Below are positions 9,650 to 18,619 of a stretch of 64,000 nt of DNA, in pieces. Location: assembly GCF_002858765.1 (NCBI RefSeq), contig NZ_PJRP01000002.1, positions 62,001-126,000 on the forward strand, read 5' to 3'. The first letter of the stretch is position 1; each line of letters begins with the position of its first letter. The translations under genes and the position numbers were made by a program. This stretch comes from Cupriavidus pauculus. Lineage in GTDB: Bacteria > Pseudomonadota > Gammaproteobacteria > Burkholderiales > Burkholderiaceae. Under the pieces are notes generated by a model that searched no databases, was not told the DNA's origin, and was given only the letters and a program-made list of their open reading frames with translations.

Positions 9650-10879
9650 ATGGGCCAGACCATCCAGATCGAGACCCAGGACGGCAGTTTCAGCGGTTAC
9701 CTCGCCACGCCGGCGGCCGGCAAGGGCCCCGGCATCGTGCTGTGCCAGGAGATTTTTGGCGTTAATGCCACGATGCGCCAGGTGGCGGATTACTACGCGG
9801 AGGAAGGCTATACCGTGCTGGTGCCGGACCTGTTCTGGCGCATCGAGCCCGGCATCGAACTGACCGACCGGGGCGATGACTTCCAGCGCGCACTCGGTCT
9901 GTACCAGCAATTCGACGAGGACAAGGGGGTGCAAGATGTCGGCGCCGCCCTCGTCGCGCTGCGCCAGCGCCCGGAGTGCGTGGGCCAGACCGGCGTGCTC
10001 GGTTTCTGTCTGGGCGGCAAGCTGGCCTACCTTGCGGCATGTCGGCTGCCCGATGTGGCTTGCGCGGTGGGGTACTACGGCGTGGGCATCGAGCATGCCC
10101 TAGCAGAAGCCGACAAGATTCGCGGCAGACTGGTGCTGCACGTGGCGGAGCGCGACGGTTTTTGTCCGCCCGAAGCCCAGGCTCGCATAGGGCAGGCGCT
10201 CGGCGGCCGCGCCAACGTCGAGCTGTACGTCTATCCCGGCATGGACCACGCGTTTGCACGGGCGGGCGGCGAGCACTTCGACAAGGCGTCGGCGCTGATG
10301 GCGCACCAGCGTTCCATCGCGGCACTGCGCGCCGAAATGGGCCCGCACTACGACTTCTCCGGGCTGTGGGACAAGCACTGCGAATACGAATTCGCCACGC
10401 GCGACGTCGATGCGACGATGGCCACCATGGTGCCCCAGCCCTACGTCAACCACATTCCGACCATGACCGGCGGGGTGGGCTATCGCGAGCTCAGGCGCTT
10501 CTACCAGCATCACTTCGTCCACGGCAATCCGCCCGATACCACGCTGATTCCGCTGTCGCGCACGATCGGCACCAGCCAGGTGGTGGACGAGATGCTGTTC
10601 TGCTTCACCCACACCTGCGAAATCGACTGGATGCTGCCCGGCGTGCCGCCGACGGGCAAGCGCGTGGAGGTGCCGCTGATCGCCATCGTCAAGTTCCGTG
10701 GCGACAAGCTCTATCACGAGCACATCTACTGGGACCAGGCCAGCGTGCTGGTGCAGGTCGGACTGCTGGATCCCAAGGGCTTGCCGGTGGCCGGCGTGGA
10801 AACCGCGCGCAAGCTGCTCGACGAGACGCTGCCGTCGAACACGCTGATGGCGCGCTGGGAGCAGAGCGAAGGCAAGTAG
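9650..10879 (+). CDS. Dienelactone hydrolase-like protein with C-terminal NTF2/SnoaL-like extension; candidate IifA-type cofactor-independent oxygenase
   Basis: 409 residues, start preceded by AGGAGCAAAAGGC. Residues 1 to about 235 form a dienelactone-hydrolase domain with Glu34 (CQEIFGVN), Cys120 (GFCLGG), Asp169 (ERDGF) and His200 (GMDHAF), the family's triad plus its glutamate. Residues 240-409 look like a separate SnoaL/NTF2-type domain (YRELRRFYQHHFV, LYHEHIYWDQASVLVQ). First gene of the cassette operon. In indole iif/ind clusters the gene in this position makes anthranilate from 3-hydroxyindolin-2-one without cofactor. That role is inferred from order and company; a hydrolase role in another aromatic pathway is the alternative. 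Confidence 0.8.
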   Translation: MGQTIQIETQDGSFSGYLATPAAGKGPGIVLCQEIFGVNATMRQVADYYAEEGYTVLVPDLFWRIEPGIELTDRGDDFQRALGLYQQFDEDKGVQDVGAALVALRQRPECVGQTGVLGFCLGGKLAYLAACRLPDVACAVGYYGVGIEHALAEADKIRGRLVLHVAERDGFCPPEAQARIGQALGGRANVELYVYPGMDHAFARAGGEHFDKASALMAHQRSIAALRAEMGPHYDFSGLWDKHCEYEFATRDVDATMATMVPQPYVNHIPTMTGGVGYRELRRFYQHHFVHGNPPDTTLIPLSRTIGTSQVVDEMLFCFTHTCEIDWMLPGVPPTGKRVEVPLIAIVKFRGDKLYHEHIYWDQASVLVQVGLLDPKGLPVAGVETARKLLDETLPSNTLMARWEQSEGK

Positions 10880-10953
10880 CCGCAAGTCGCATTGCGCGGC
10901 ACCCCAGGGCGGCACGCCAGAGGCCGCCCGGCATCTCAACAGGAGACACCATC

Positions 10954-11742
10954 ATGAAGGGCTTGCAGGACAAGGTTGCCGTCATATCTGGCGGGGCCAC
11001 GCTGATCGGCGCGGGCGTCGCCCGTGCGTTTGTGGAAGCGGGCACGCGCGTGGCGATCCTCGACATCGATGCCGAGGGCGGCGAGCGCGTGGCCACCGCG
11101 CTGGGGCCCATGGCCATGTTCGTCCACGCCGATATCACGCAGGACGATCAGGTGGGCGGCGCGGTGGCGCAGGTGGCCAAGCGCTTCGGCCGGATCGATT
11201 TCCTGGTCAACCTGGCCTGCACCTATCTGGATGATGGCTTTCGCTCCGCGCGCGCAGACTGGCTGGCCGCGCTCGATGTGAATGTGGTCTCGGCGGTGAT
11301 GCTCGCGCAGGCCGTGCATCCGCACATGGTGGCGCGCGGTGGCGGGGCGATTGTCAATTTCACGAGCATTTCGGCCCGCGTGGCGCAGACCGGGCGCTGG
11401 CTCTACCCGGTGTCGAAGGCGGCCATGGCGCAACTGACGCGCAGCATGGCGATGGATCTGGCGCCGGACCACATCCGCGTCAACGCCGTGTCGCCGGGAT
11501 GGACGTGGTGCCGGCTGATGGACGAGGTCAGCGGCGGCAATCGCGCCCGCACCGACGCCGTGGCCGCGCCCTTCCACCTGCTGGGCCGCGTCGGCCAGCC
11601 CGACGAAGTGGCGCAGGTGGTGCTGTTCCTATGCTCCGATCACGCGAGCTTCGTGACTGGCGCCGATTACGCGGTGGACGGCGGATACGCCGCCATGGGC
11701 CCCGAGCAGAACGTGCCGGCCATCGGCAAGCTCGCCGGCTGA
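10954..11742 (+). CDS. Short-chain dehydrogenase/reductase; candidate IifB-type indole dihydrodiol dehydrogenase
   Basis: 262 residues; AGGAG lies 9 nt before the ATG. It is a classical SDR with the nucleotide-binding loop SGGATLIGAG (12-21), Asp60 (HADIT), Ser138 (FTSIS) and catalytic Tyr151/Lys155 (YPVSK). The usual NNAG after beta-4 is NLAC (86-89). It lies 74 nt after the DLH-like gene and 28 nt before the monooxygenase gene. In iif clusters the SDR oxidises the 2,3-dihydrodiol of indole to 3-hydroxyindolin-2-one. Substrate assignment here is by context. Confidence 0.82.
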   Translation: MKGLQDKVAVISGGATLIGAGVARAFVEAGTRVAILDIDAEGGERVATALGPMAMFVHADITQDDQVGGAVAQVAKRFGRIDFLVNLACTYLDDGFRSARADWLAALDVNVVSAVMLAQAVHPHMVARGGGAIVNFTSISARVAQTGRWLYPVSKAAMAQLTRSMAMDLAPDHIRVNAVSPGWTWCRLMDEVSGGNRARTDAVAAPFHLLGRVGQPDEVAQVVLFLCSDHASFVTGADYAVDGGYAAMGPEQNVPAIGKLAG

Positions 11743-11770
11743 ATCCCTTCCAACAGACACGGAGACAATC

Positions 11771-13012
11771 ATGAGCCAACGCATTGCCATCGTCGGAGCC
11801 GGCCAGTCCGGATTGCAGATGGCCCTGGGGCTGCAGGCCAGGGGCTATCGGGTGACGCTGCTGTCGAACCGCACGCCGGACCAGATCCGCGCGGGCAAGG
11901 TGATGTCCAGCCAGTGCATGTTCGACCGCGCGCTGCAGACCGAGCGCGAACTGGGCCTGAACTGGTGGGATGACGGCTGTCCGCCGGTGGAGGGCATCGG
12001 GGTGGTCGTGCCGCATCCGGAGCAGCGCGGCGCGAAGGTCATCGACTGGGCCGCGCGGCTGGACCGTCCGGCGCAGGCCGTGGACCAGCGGCTGAAGATG
12101 CCGGCGTGGATGGAGGCATTTGTCGCGCGTGGCGGCGACCTGCGCATTGTCGATGTCGGCGTCGACGAACTGGAGGCACTGACACGCGAGCACGACCTGG
12201 TGCTACTGGCGGCCGGCAAGGGCGAGATCGTGAGCCGGTTCGCGCGCGATGCGTCGCGCAGCCCCTTCGCCACGCCCCAGCGCGCGCTGGCGCTGACGTA
12301 CGTCACGGGCATGACGCCCCGCGCGCCGTTTTCGCGCGTCTGCTTCAATCTGATTCCCGGCGTGGGCGAGTACTTTGTATTTCCGGCGCTAACGCTGTCC
12401 GGGCCATGCGAGATCATGGTGTTCGAGGGCATCCCGGGGGGCCCGATGGATCGCTGGTCGGACGCCCGATCCCCCGAGGCGCATCTTGAAGAGAGCCTGC
12501 GAATCCTGCGTACCTATCTGCCCTGGGAGGCCGAGCGGTGCGAGCAAGTGGCGCTGACCGACGCCAATGGCATCCTTGCTGGCCGATTCGCCCCGACAGT
12601 GCGCAAGCCGGTCATGACGCTGCCCTCGGGACGGATGGTCTTCGGCATGGCCGATGCCGTGGTCGTCAACGATCCCATCACGGGCCAGGGCTCGAACAAC
12701 GCCGCCAAATGCTGCAAGGTGTATCTCGACGCCATCGCCGCCCGCGGCGACCGCCCGTTCGATGCCGACTGGATGAACGCCACGTTCGACGCCTACTGGC
12801 AGTACGCGCAAGCCGTCGTGACTTGGACCAACTCGCTGCTGACGCCGCCACCGCCGCACATCCTCGGCCTGCTTGGGGCGGCGGGCCAGTCGCCGGTGCT
12901 GGCCGCGCGCATCGCCAACGGCTTTGACAATCCGCCGGACTACTTCCCGTGGTGGACCGATCCGGCGGCGTGCCAGCAGATGGTCGACCAGCAACTGGCC
13001 AGGGCAGCCTGA
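11771..13012 (+). CDS. StyA-like FAD monooxygenase; candidate indole oxygenase (IifC/IndA type)
   Basis: 413 residues, group E two-component flavoprotein monooxygenase related to styrene monooxygenase StyA. The dinucleotide-binding GAGQSG is at 9-14. The mid-protein YVTGM, FNLIPGVGEYFVFPAL and IMVFEGIPGGPMDRW match the StyA substrate-binding domain, and NDPITGQGSNNA is at 300-311. FADH2 must come from the reductase encoded next. The neighbouring SDR, DLH-like gene and AraC regulator replace the styrene-pathway genes (isomerase, aldehyde dehydrogenase), which favours indole over styrene as substrate. Confidence 0.85.
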   Translation: MSQRIAIVGAGQSGLQMALGLQARGYRVTLLSNRTPDQIRAGKVMSSQCMFDRALQTERELGLNWWDDGCPPVEGIGVVVPHPEQRGAKVIDWAARLDRPAQAVDQRLKMPAWMEAFVARGGDLRIVDVGVDELEALTREHDLVLLAAGKGEIVSRFARDASRSPFATPQRALALTYVTGMTPRAPFSRVCFNLIPGVGEYFVFPALTLSGPCEIMVFEGIPGGPMDRWSDARSPEAHLEESLRILRTYLPWEAERCEQVALTDANGILAGRFAPTVRKPVMTLPSGRMVFGMADAVVVNDPITGQGSNNAAKCCKVYLDAIAARGDRPFDADWMNATFDAYWQYAQAVVTWTNSLLTPPPPHILGLLGAAGQSPVLAARIANGFDNPPDYFPWWTDPAACQQMVDQQLARAA

Positions 13013-13013
13013 G

Positions 13014-13529
13014 ATGGGCCCGGCGATCATGGAACGCACCGTCTCTCTGTCTGCTGCGCCCGATCCCCGCGCCTTGCGGCGGGTTTGCGGGCGCTTTGCC
13101 ACCGGGGTGGCTATCATTGGCGCGTGCGGCGCGGAGGGCAGGGCGGTCGGCCTGACCATCAATTCGTTCGCATCGCTGTCGCTGGACCCGCCGCTGATCC
13201 TCTGGAGCCTGGCCAGGCATTCGCCAAACGCCGGGCTGTTCACGCCAGGCGGGGCCTTCGGCGTGAGCATCCTGCGCGCGGGCCATGGTGATCTGGCGCG
13301 CCGCTTTGCCACGCCCCAGCCAGACAAGTTCGCCGATGTCCCCCATTGGCGATGCCAGGCAGGCGTGCCCTATCTGAACGAGGCGCTTGCCACGCTGTCA
13401 TGCCGCGTGCAGCGGGCCGACGTCCTCGGCGATCATCTGCTGATCGTCGGCGCCGTGGATGCGTTTTCCGCCTCCGAGGGCGATCCGCTGGTGTTCTACG
13501 GGGGCGATTTCGTCCGCGTGGCCGCCTGA
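13014..13529 (+). CDS. Flavin reductase partner of the StyA-like monooxygenase (IifD/StyB type)
   Basis: NAD(P)H:flavin oxidoreductase of the HpaC/StyB family, 171 residues. The motif GLTINSFASLSLDPPLILWS, which binds flavin, is intact, as is FGVSIL. The ATG is one base after the upstream stop, so the two genes are coupled; a second ATG at 13029 is possible. It would supply reduced FAD to the oxygenase. Last gene of the cassette; no clear terminator follows before the rplC promoter. Confidence 0.85.
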   Translation: MGPAIMERTVSLSAAPDPRALRRVCGRFATGVAIIGACGAEGRAVGLTINSFASLSLDPPLILWSLARHSPNAGLFTPGGAFGVSILRAGHGDLARRFATPQPDKFADVPHWRCQAGVPYLNEALATLSCRVQRADVLGDHLLIVGAVDAFSASEGDPLVFYGGDFVRVAA

Positions 13530-13637
13530 AAAGCCAGCTTCGGCGGCCATCGCGCCGCCGCAAGTCGGCTTCGCGCCGCAATTTCGCCAAATTCTGTCGC
13601 GATACACACGGACACGCGCGGAATTCGGCAAACCATC

Positions 13638-13692
13638 TTGCCCTTTCCTTGGCACTGGGTTATATTGTAAGGCTACCCGTTTCTCCGGGTAG
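13638..13692 (+). promoter_or_regulatory. Promoter and leader hairpin for the split S10 operon (rplC onward)
   Basis: TTGCCC (13638-13643), 17-nt spacer and TATATT (13661-13666) make a good sigma70 promoter upstream of rplC. The start is near 13673, where CTACCCG (13673-13679) pairs with CGGGTAG (13686-13692) to form a hairpin at the very 5' end of the transcript. This may protect the mRNA or take part in regulation. Confidence 0.75.
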
Positions 13693-13794
13693 TGGGGGCC
13701 GTTTTGGTCAGCGCAATCCTTTTCGCGCAACCCGCAAATCGCACATCGTGTATCAATCAGCCCCGGCCAATCGCAGCTGGGAATGGAGCAAACC

Positions 13795-14439
13795 ATGAGC
13801 CTTGGCCTTGTAGGTCGCAAGGTTGGCATGACCCGTATTTTCACGGACGACGGTGATTCGATTCCCGTTACCGTGGTCGAGGTCGGCGACAACCGCGTGA
13901 CGCAAATCAAGACGGACGAGACCGACGGTTATACCGCGGTTCAAGTCACCTTCGGCAGCCGGCGCGCAAGCCGCGTCACCAAGCCGCTGGCGGGTCATCT
14001 CGCCAAAGCCGGCGTGGAAGCTGGCGAAATCATCAAAGAATTCCGCATCGATGCAGCCAAGGCTGCCGAACTGCAAGCTGGCGGTTCGCTGTCGGTCGAC
14101 CTGTTCCAGGTTGGTCAGAAGATCGACGTGCAGGGCGTGAGCATCGGTAAGGGCTACGCCGGTACCATCAAGCGCTACCACTTCGCTTCGGGTCGTGCCA
14201 CCCACGGTAACTCGCGTTCGCACAACGTGCCGGGTTCCATCGGTATGGCGCAGGATCCGGGTCGCGTGTTCCCGGGTAAGCGCATGACGGGTCACCTCGG
14301 TGATGTCACCCGCACGGTGCAAAACCTCGAGATCGCCAAGATCGACGCAGAGCGCAAGCTGCTGCTGGTCAAGGGCGCCATCCCCGGTTCCAAGGGCGGC
14401 AAGGTCATCGTGACCCCGGCCGTCAAGGCCAAAGCTTAA
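13795..14439 (+). CDS. rplC: 50S ribosomal protein L3
   Basis: L3, an early assembly protein near the peptidyl-transferase centre, 214 residues. Characteristic segments are [13 protein letters not shown] and [12 protein letters not shown]. Start MSLGLVG is preferred over an in-frame ATG 12 nt upstream because GGAG lies 9 nt before it. First gene of the restarted S10 operon, about 120 nt after the promoter. Confidence 0.98.
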   Translation: MSLGLVGRKVGMTRIFTDDGDSIPVTVVEVGDNRVTQIKTDETDGYTAVQVTFGSRRASRVTKPLAGHLAKAGVEAGEIIKEFRIDAAKAAELQAGGSLSVDLFQVGQKIDVQGVSIGKGYAGTIKRYHFASGRATHGNSRSHNVPGSIGMAQDPGRVFPGKRMTGHLGDVTRTVQNLEIAKIDAERKLLLVKGAIPGSKGGKVIVTPAVKAKA

Positions 14440-14451
14440 GGAGCGCATGTA

Positions 14452-15072
14452 ATGGAACTCAAGCTCCTCCAGGACAACGGTCAAGTCGGCGCTGGCGTTG
14501 CAGCTTCGCCGGAAGTGTTCGGCCGTGACTACAACGAAGCTCTGGTTCACCAGATCGTCGTTGCCTATCAGGCGAACGCCCGTAGCGGTAACCGCAAGCA
14601 GAAGGACCGCGAAGAAGTTAAGCACACGACCAAGAAGCCGTGGCGCCAGAAGGGTACGGGCCGTGCTCGTGCCGGTATGTCGTCCTCGCCGCTTTGGCGT
14701 GGCGGTGGCCGTATCTTCCCGAATTCGCCGGAAGAGAACTTCAGCCAGAAGGTCAACAAGAAGATGTTCCGTGCCGGTATGCGCTCGATTTACTCGCAGC
14801 TCGCACGTGAAGGTCGTATCAACGTAGTGGACGGTTTCGCTGTCGACGCACCCAAGACCAAGCTGCTGGCCGATAAGTTCAAGGCCATGGGCCTGGACTC
14901 GGTGCTGATCATCACCGACAGCCTCGATGAAAACCTCTACCTGGCTTCGCGCAACCTGCCGAACGTGGCAGTCGTGGAGCCGCGTCATGCTGACCCGCTG
15001 TCGCTGGTGCACTACAAGAAGGTGCTCGTGACGAAGGCAGCTGTCGCGCAGATCGAGGAGTTGCTGAAATGA
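14452..15072 (+). CDS. rplD: 50S ribosomal protein L4
   Basis: L4, 206 residues, lines the peptide exit tunnel; in E. coli it also represses the S10 operon. [14 protein letters not shown] and [13 protein letters not shown] mark the conserved tunnel loop. It starts 12 nt after rplC and overlaps rplW by 4 nt. The region upstream of rplC that L4 might regulate differs from the enteric arrangement because rpsJ is not adjacent. Confidence 0.98.
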
Positions 15073-15383
15073 CGCAAGTAGCCAAGAACGATCATCGTTT
15101 GATGCAGGTGCTGCTCGCGCCGGTGGTTTCCGAAAAGGCAACCCTGGTGGCCGACAAGAACGAACAGGTTGTGTTCGAAGTGGCTCGCGATGCCAACAAG
15201 GCAGAAGTGAAGGCCGCCGTCGAACTGCTGTTCAAGGTCGAGGTGCAGTCCGTTCAGATCCTGAACCAGAAGGGCAAGCAAAAGCGCTTTGGCCGCTTCA
15301 TGGGCCGTCGCAACCACGTAAAGAAAGCTTACGTGTCGCTGAAGCCGGGTCAGGAAATCAATTTTGAAGCGGAGGCCAAGTAA
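15069..15383 (+). CDS. rplW: 50S ribosomal protein L23
   Basis: L23, 104 residues, at the tunnel exit where SRP and trigger factor dock. Conserved parts are [11 protein letters not shown] and [12 protein letters not shown]. The ATGA overlap with rplD implies translational coupling. Confidence 0.98.
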
Positions 15384-15385
15384 TC

Positions 15386-16216
15386 ATGGCACTCGTCAAG
15401 ACCAAGCCGACTTCCCCGGGTCGTCGCTCGATGGTGAAGGTGGTCAACAAGGACCTTCACAAGGGCGCCCCGCACGCTCCGCTGCTGGAAAAGCAATTCC
15501 AGAAGTCGGGTCGTAACAATAACGGTCATATCACCACCCGCCACAAGGGCGGTGGTCATAAGCACCACTACCGCGTGGTCGACTTCAAGCGCAGCGACAA
15601 GGACGGCATCGCCGCCAAGGTCGAGCGCCTGGAATACGATCCGAACCGCAGCGCGAACATCGCGCTGGTGCTGTTCGCTGACGGCGAGCGCCGCTACATC
15701 ATCGCCACCAAGGGCATGGTAGCTGGCCAGGCCCTGATGAACGGCTCGGAAGCGCCGATCAAGGCCGGTAACAACCTGCCGATCCGCAACATCCCGGTTG
15801 GTACCACGATCAACAACGTGGAAATCCTGCCTGGCAAGGGCGCGCAAGTTGCGCGTGCTGCCGGTGGTTCCGCCGTGCTGCTGGCCCGTGAAGGCCTGTA
15901 CGCTCAGGTTCGTCTGCGCTCCGGTGAAGTGCGTCGCGTGCATATCGAATGCCGCGCCACCATCGGTGAAGTGGGCAACGAAGAGCACAGCCTGCGTGTG
16001 ATCGGCAAGGCCGGTGCCACACGCTGGCGCGGTATTCGCCCGACCGTTCGCGGTGTGGTGATGAACCCGGTGGACCACCCGCATGGTGGTGGTGAAGGCA
16101 AGACTGCTGCTGGTCGCGACCCGGTTTCGCCGTGGGGTACCCCGGCTAAGGGTTACCGTACCCGCAGCAACAAGCGCACGGACAGCATGATCGTCCAGCG
16201 CCGCCACAAGCGCTAA
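15386..16216 (+). CDS. rplB: 50S ribosomal protein L2
   Basis: L2, 276 residues, essential for peptidyl-transferase function and subunit joining. [15 protein letters not shown] and the loop [14 protein letters not shown], which contains the functional histidine, are intact. It begins 2 nt after rplW, with its ribosome binding site inside the rplW end. Confidence 0.98.
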   Translation: MALVKTKPTSPGRRSMVKVVNKDLHKGAPHAPLLEKQFQKSGRNNNGHITTRHKGGGHKHHYRVVDFKRSDKDGIAAKVERLEYDPNRSANIALVLFADGERRYIIATKGMVAGQALMNGSEAPIKAGNNLPIRNIPVGTTINNVEILPGKGAQVARAAGGSAVLLAREGLYAQVRLRSGEVRRVHIECRATIGEVGNEEHSLRVIGKAGATRWRGIRPTVRGVVMNPVDHPHGGGEGKTAAGRDPVSPWGTPAKGYRTRSNKRTDSMIVQRRHKR

Positions 16217-16237
16217 CGGTAGGTAGGAGCTAAAGAT

Positions 16238-16513
16238 ATGACTCGTTCCGCAAAAAAGGGTCCGTTCTGCGACGACCACCTGCTGAAGAAGGTGGAAACG
16301 GCCGTAGCCGGCAAGGACAAGAAGCCCATCAAGACATGGTCGCGTCGTTCGACGATCATGCCTGATTTCATCGGCCTGACGATCGCCGTGCACAACGGCC
16401 GTCAACACGTGCCGGTGTACGTGACGGAAAACATGGTTGGCCACAAGCTCGGCGAATTTGCGATCACTCGCACGTTCAAGGGCCACGCGGCTGACAAGAA
16501 AGCGAAGAGGTAA
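16238..16513 (+). CDS. rpsS: 30S ribosomal protein S19
   Basis: S19 of the 30S head, 91 residues. Recognised by [15 protein letters not shown] and the C-terminal [16 protein letters not shown]. Good ribosome binding site TAGGAG. Confidence 0.98.
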   Translation: MTRSAKKGPFCDDHLLKKVETAVAGKDKKPIKTWSRRSTIMPDFIGLTIAVHNGRQHVPVYVTENMVGHKLGEFAITRTFKGHAADKKAKR

Positions 16514-16522
16514 GGTGCCATC

Positions 16523-16852
16523 ATGGAAGTGAAAGCGATTCATCGCGGTGCCCGTATCTCCGCCCAGAAGACGCGTCTGGTCGCCGACCAGATTCGCGGT
16601 CTGCCGATCGAGCGCGCGCTCAACATCCTGGCGTTCAGCCCGAAAAAGGCTGCCGGGATCGTGAAGAAGGTGGTCGAATCGGCCATCGCCAACGCCGAGC
16701 ACAACGAAGGCGCCGACATCGATGAACTGAAGGTCAAATCGATCTTCATCGACAAGGCAACCTCGCTCAAGCGCTTCACCGCACGGGCGAAGGGCCGCGG
16801 CAACCGCATCGAGAAACAAACCTGTCACATCACTGTGACGCTCGGCAACTAA
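16523..16852 (+). CDS. rplV: 50S ribosomal protein L22
   Basis: L22, 109 residues, whose beta-hairpin narrows the exit tunnel. Segments [20 protein letters not shown] and [14 protein letters not shown] are typical. No deletion of the macrolide-resistance type is seen in the hairpin. Confidence 0.98.
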   Translation: MEVKAIHRGARISAQKTRLVADQIRGLPIERALNILAFSPKKAAGIVKKVVESAIANAEHNEGADIDELKVKSIFIDKATSLKRFTARAKGRGNRIEKQTCHITVTLGN

Positions 16853-16861
16853 GGAGTCACG

Positions 16862-17659
16862 ATGGGACAGAAGATTCATCCGACTGGCTTCCGTCTGGCC
16901 GTCAGCCGTAACTGGGCTTCGCGTTGGTACGCCAACAACACGAAGTTCGCCGGCATGCTGAAAGAAGACATCGAAGTTCGCGAGTTCCTGAAGAAGAAGC
17001 TCAAGAACGCATCGGTTGGCCGTGTTGTGATCGAGCGTCCGGCCCGTAATGCACGTATCACCATTTACAGCTCGCGCCCGGGCGTGGTGATCGGCAAGAA
17101 GGGTGAGGACATCGAACTGCTCAAGGCTGAGCTGCAACGTCGCATGGGTGTGCCCGTGCACGTGAACATCGAGGAAATCCGCAAGCCGGAAACCGATGCG
17201 CAGCTGATCGCCGATTCGATCACGCAGCAGCTCGAGCGCCGCATCATGTTCCGTCGTGCCATGAAGCGCGCGATGCAGAACGCAATGCGTCTGGGTGCCC
17301 AAGGCATCAAGATCATGAGCTCGGGTCGTCTGAACGGTATTGAAATCGCACGTACCGAGTGGTACCGCGAAGGCCGTGTGCCCCTGCACACCCTGCGTGC
17401 CGACATCGACTACGGCTTCTCGGAAGCCGAAACCACCTACGGCATCATCGGTGTCAAGGTGTGGGTCTACAAGGGCGATCACCTGGGCCGCAATGACGCG
17501 CCTGTGGTGGAAGAGCCGCAAGAAGACCGTCGTCGTCGTCCGGGTCGCCCGGAAGGCCGCCGCCGTGAAGGCGAAGGCCGTCCGTCGGGCAACCGCCGCG
17601 GTGGTGCCGGTGCTGGTCGTCGCGCTGCGCCTGGCGCAGACGCGAAGAGTGGAGAATAA
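16862..17659 (+). CDS. rpsC: 30S ribosomal protein S3
   Basis: S3, 265 residues, part of the mRNA entry channel. The KH domain ([14 protein letters not shown]) and [10 protein letters not shown] are present. It is about 30 residues longer than E. coli S3 because of an Arg/Gly-rich tail (from about 220: [17 protein letters not shown]), common in Burkholderiaceae. rplP begins 2 nt later. Confidence 0.98.
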   Translation: MGQKIHPTGFRLAVSRNWASRWYANNTKFAGMLKEDIEVREFLKKKLKNASVGRVVIERPARNARITIYSSRPGVVIGKKGEDIELLKAELQRRMGVPVHVNIEEIRKPETDAQLIADSITQQLERRIMFRRAMKRAMQNAMRLGAQGIKIMSSGRLNGIEIARTEWYREGRVPLHTLRADIDYGFSEAETTYGIIGVKVWVYKGDHLGRNDAPVVEEPQEDRRRRPGRPEGRRREGEGRPSGNRRGGAGAGRRAAPGADAKSGE

Positions 17660-17661
17660 GA

Positions 17662-18078
17662 ATGCTGCAACCTAAGCGTAGGAAGTATCGCAAGGAGCAG
17701 AAGGGCCGCAACACGGGTAAGGCTACCCGTGGTAACGCCGTGTCTTTTGGCGAATTCGGCCTGAAGGCAATGGGCCGTGGCCGTCTGACCGCTCGCCAGA
17801 TCGAGTCGGCACGTCGTGCGATGACCCGTCACATCAAGCGTGGCGGCCGCATCTGGATCCGGATTTTCCCGGACAAGCCGATTTCGAAGAAGCCTGCCGA
17901 AGTCCGTATGGGTAACGGTAAGGGCAACCCGGAATACTACGTGGCTGAAATTCAGCCGGGCAAGATGCTGTACGAAATGGATGGCGTGACCGAAGAGCTG
18001 GCACGTGAGGCGTTCCGCCTTGCCGCCGCCAAGCTGCCGATCGCCACGAATTTCGTGGTGCGTCAGGTCGGTACGTAA
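17662..18078 (+). CDS. rplP: 50S ribosomal protein L16
   Basis: L16, 138 residues, contacts A-site t[20 protein letters not shown] and [16 protein letters not shown] identify it. Canonical position between rpsC and rpmC. Confidence 0.98.
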   Translation: MLQPKRRKYRKEQKGRNTGKATRGNAVSFGEFGLKAMGRGRLTARQIESARRAMTRHIKRGGRIWIRIFPDKPISKKPAEVRMGNGKGNPEYYVAEIQPGKMLYEMDGVTEELAREAFRLAAAKLPIATNFVVRQVGT

Positions 18079-18090
18079 GGAGAGATTGGG

Positions 18091-18285
18091 ATGAAAGCAT
18101 CCGAACTGCGCGGCAAGGACGCCGCAGGCCTGAACCAGGAGCTCTCCGAGCTGCTGAAGGCCCAATTTAGCCTGCGCATGCAAAAGGCCACCCAACAGCT
18201 GCAGAACACCAGCCAGCTGAAGAAGGTGCGCAAGGACATCGCGCGCGTGCAAACTGTGCTGAACGAGAAGGCGAACGCGAAATGA
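18091..18285 (+). CDS. rpmC: 50S ribosomal protein L29
   Basis: L29, 64 residues, near the exit tunnel beside L23. [18 protein letters not shown] and the helical second half [15 protein letters not shown] are typical. It overlaps rpsQ by 4 nt (ATGA). Confidence 0.97.
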   Translation: MKASELRGKDAAGLNQELSELLKAQFSLRMQKATQQLQNTSQLKKVRKDIARVQTVLNEKANAK

Positions 18286-18560
18286 CCGAAGCTGCGAAGA
18301 CTGAAGCAAAGCTTCACCGGACCCTCGTGGGCCGTGTCGTGAGCGACAAGATGGACAAGACCGTCACGGTCTTGATCGAAAACCGCGTCAAGCATCCTCT
18401 GTACGGCAAGTACGTGCTGCGTTCCAAGAAGTACCACGCACACGACGAAGCCAACCAGTACAAGGAAGGCGACAAGGTCGAGATCCAGGAAACGCGTCCG
18501 CTGTCGCGGACCAAGTCCTGGGTGGTTTCCCGGCTGGTAGAAGCTGCGCGCGTCATCTAA
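18282..18560 (+). CDS. rpsQ: 30S ribosomal protein S17
   Basis: S17, 92 residues, an early 16S rRNA binder. [19 protein letters not shown] and the basic loop [13 protein letters not shown] identify it. Last gene of the S10 block. A 273-nt gap with its own promoter separates it from rplN. Confidence 0.98.
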   Translation: MTEAAKTEAKLHRTLVGRVVSDKMDKTVTVLIENRVKHPLYGKYVLRSKKYHAHDEANQYKEGDKVEIQETRPLSRTKSWVVSRLVEAARVI

Positions 18561-18581
18561 GTACAACAGTACTTTGCTGAC

Positions 18582-18619
18582 TTGCAAGTCCAGGATTGTG
18601 TTGCTATAATCCTGGACTT
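18582..18619 (+). promoter_or_regulatory. rplN (spc operon) promoter embedded in a 12-bp inverted repeat
   Basis: TTGCAA (18582-18587), a 17-nt spacer and the consensus TATAAT (18605-18610) form a strong sigma70 promoter. AAGTCCAGGATT (18586-18597) and AATCCTGGACTT (18608-18619) are perfect reverse complements that overlap the -35 end and the -10. The repeat could be an operator. As RNA from upstream it would form a 12-bp hairpin followed by a weak U-rich stretch, ending the S10 transcript. Confidence 0.7.

Noticed and set aside
11771..13529. Styrene degradation operon
   Set aside because: StyA/StyB-like genes are present, but there is no styrene oxide isomerase, phenylacetaldehyde dehydrogenase or StyS/StyR two-component system. 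The partner genes match indole clusters.
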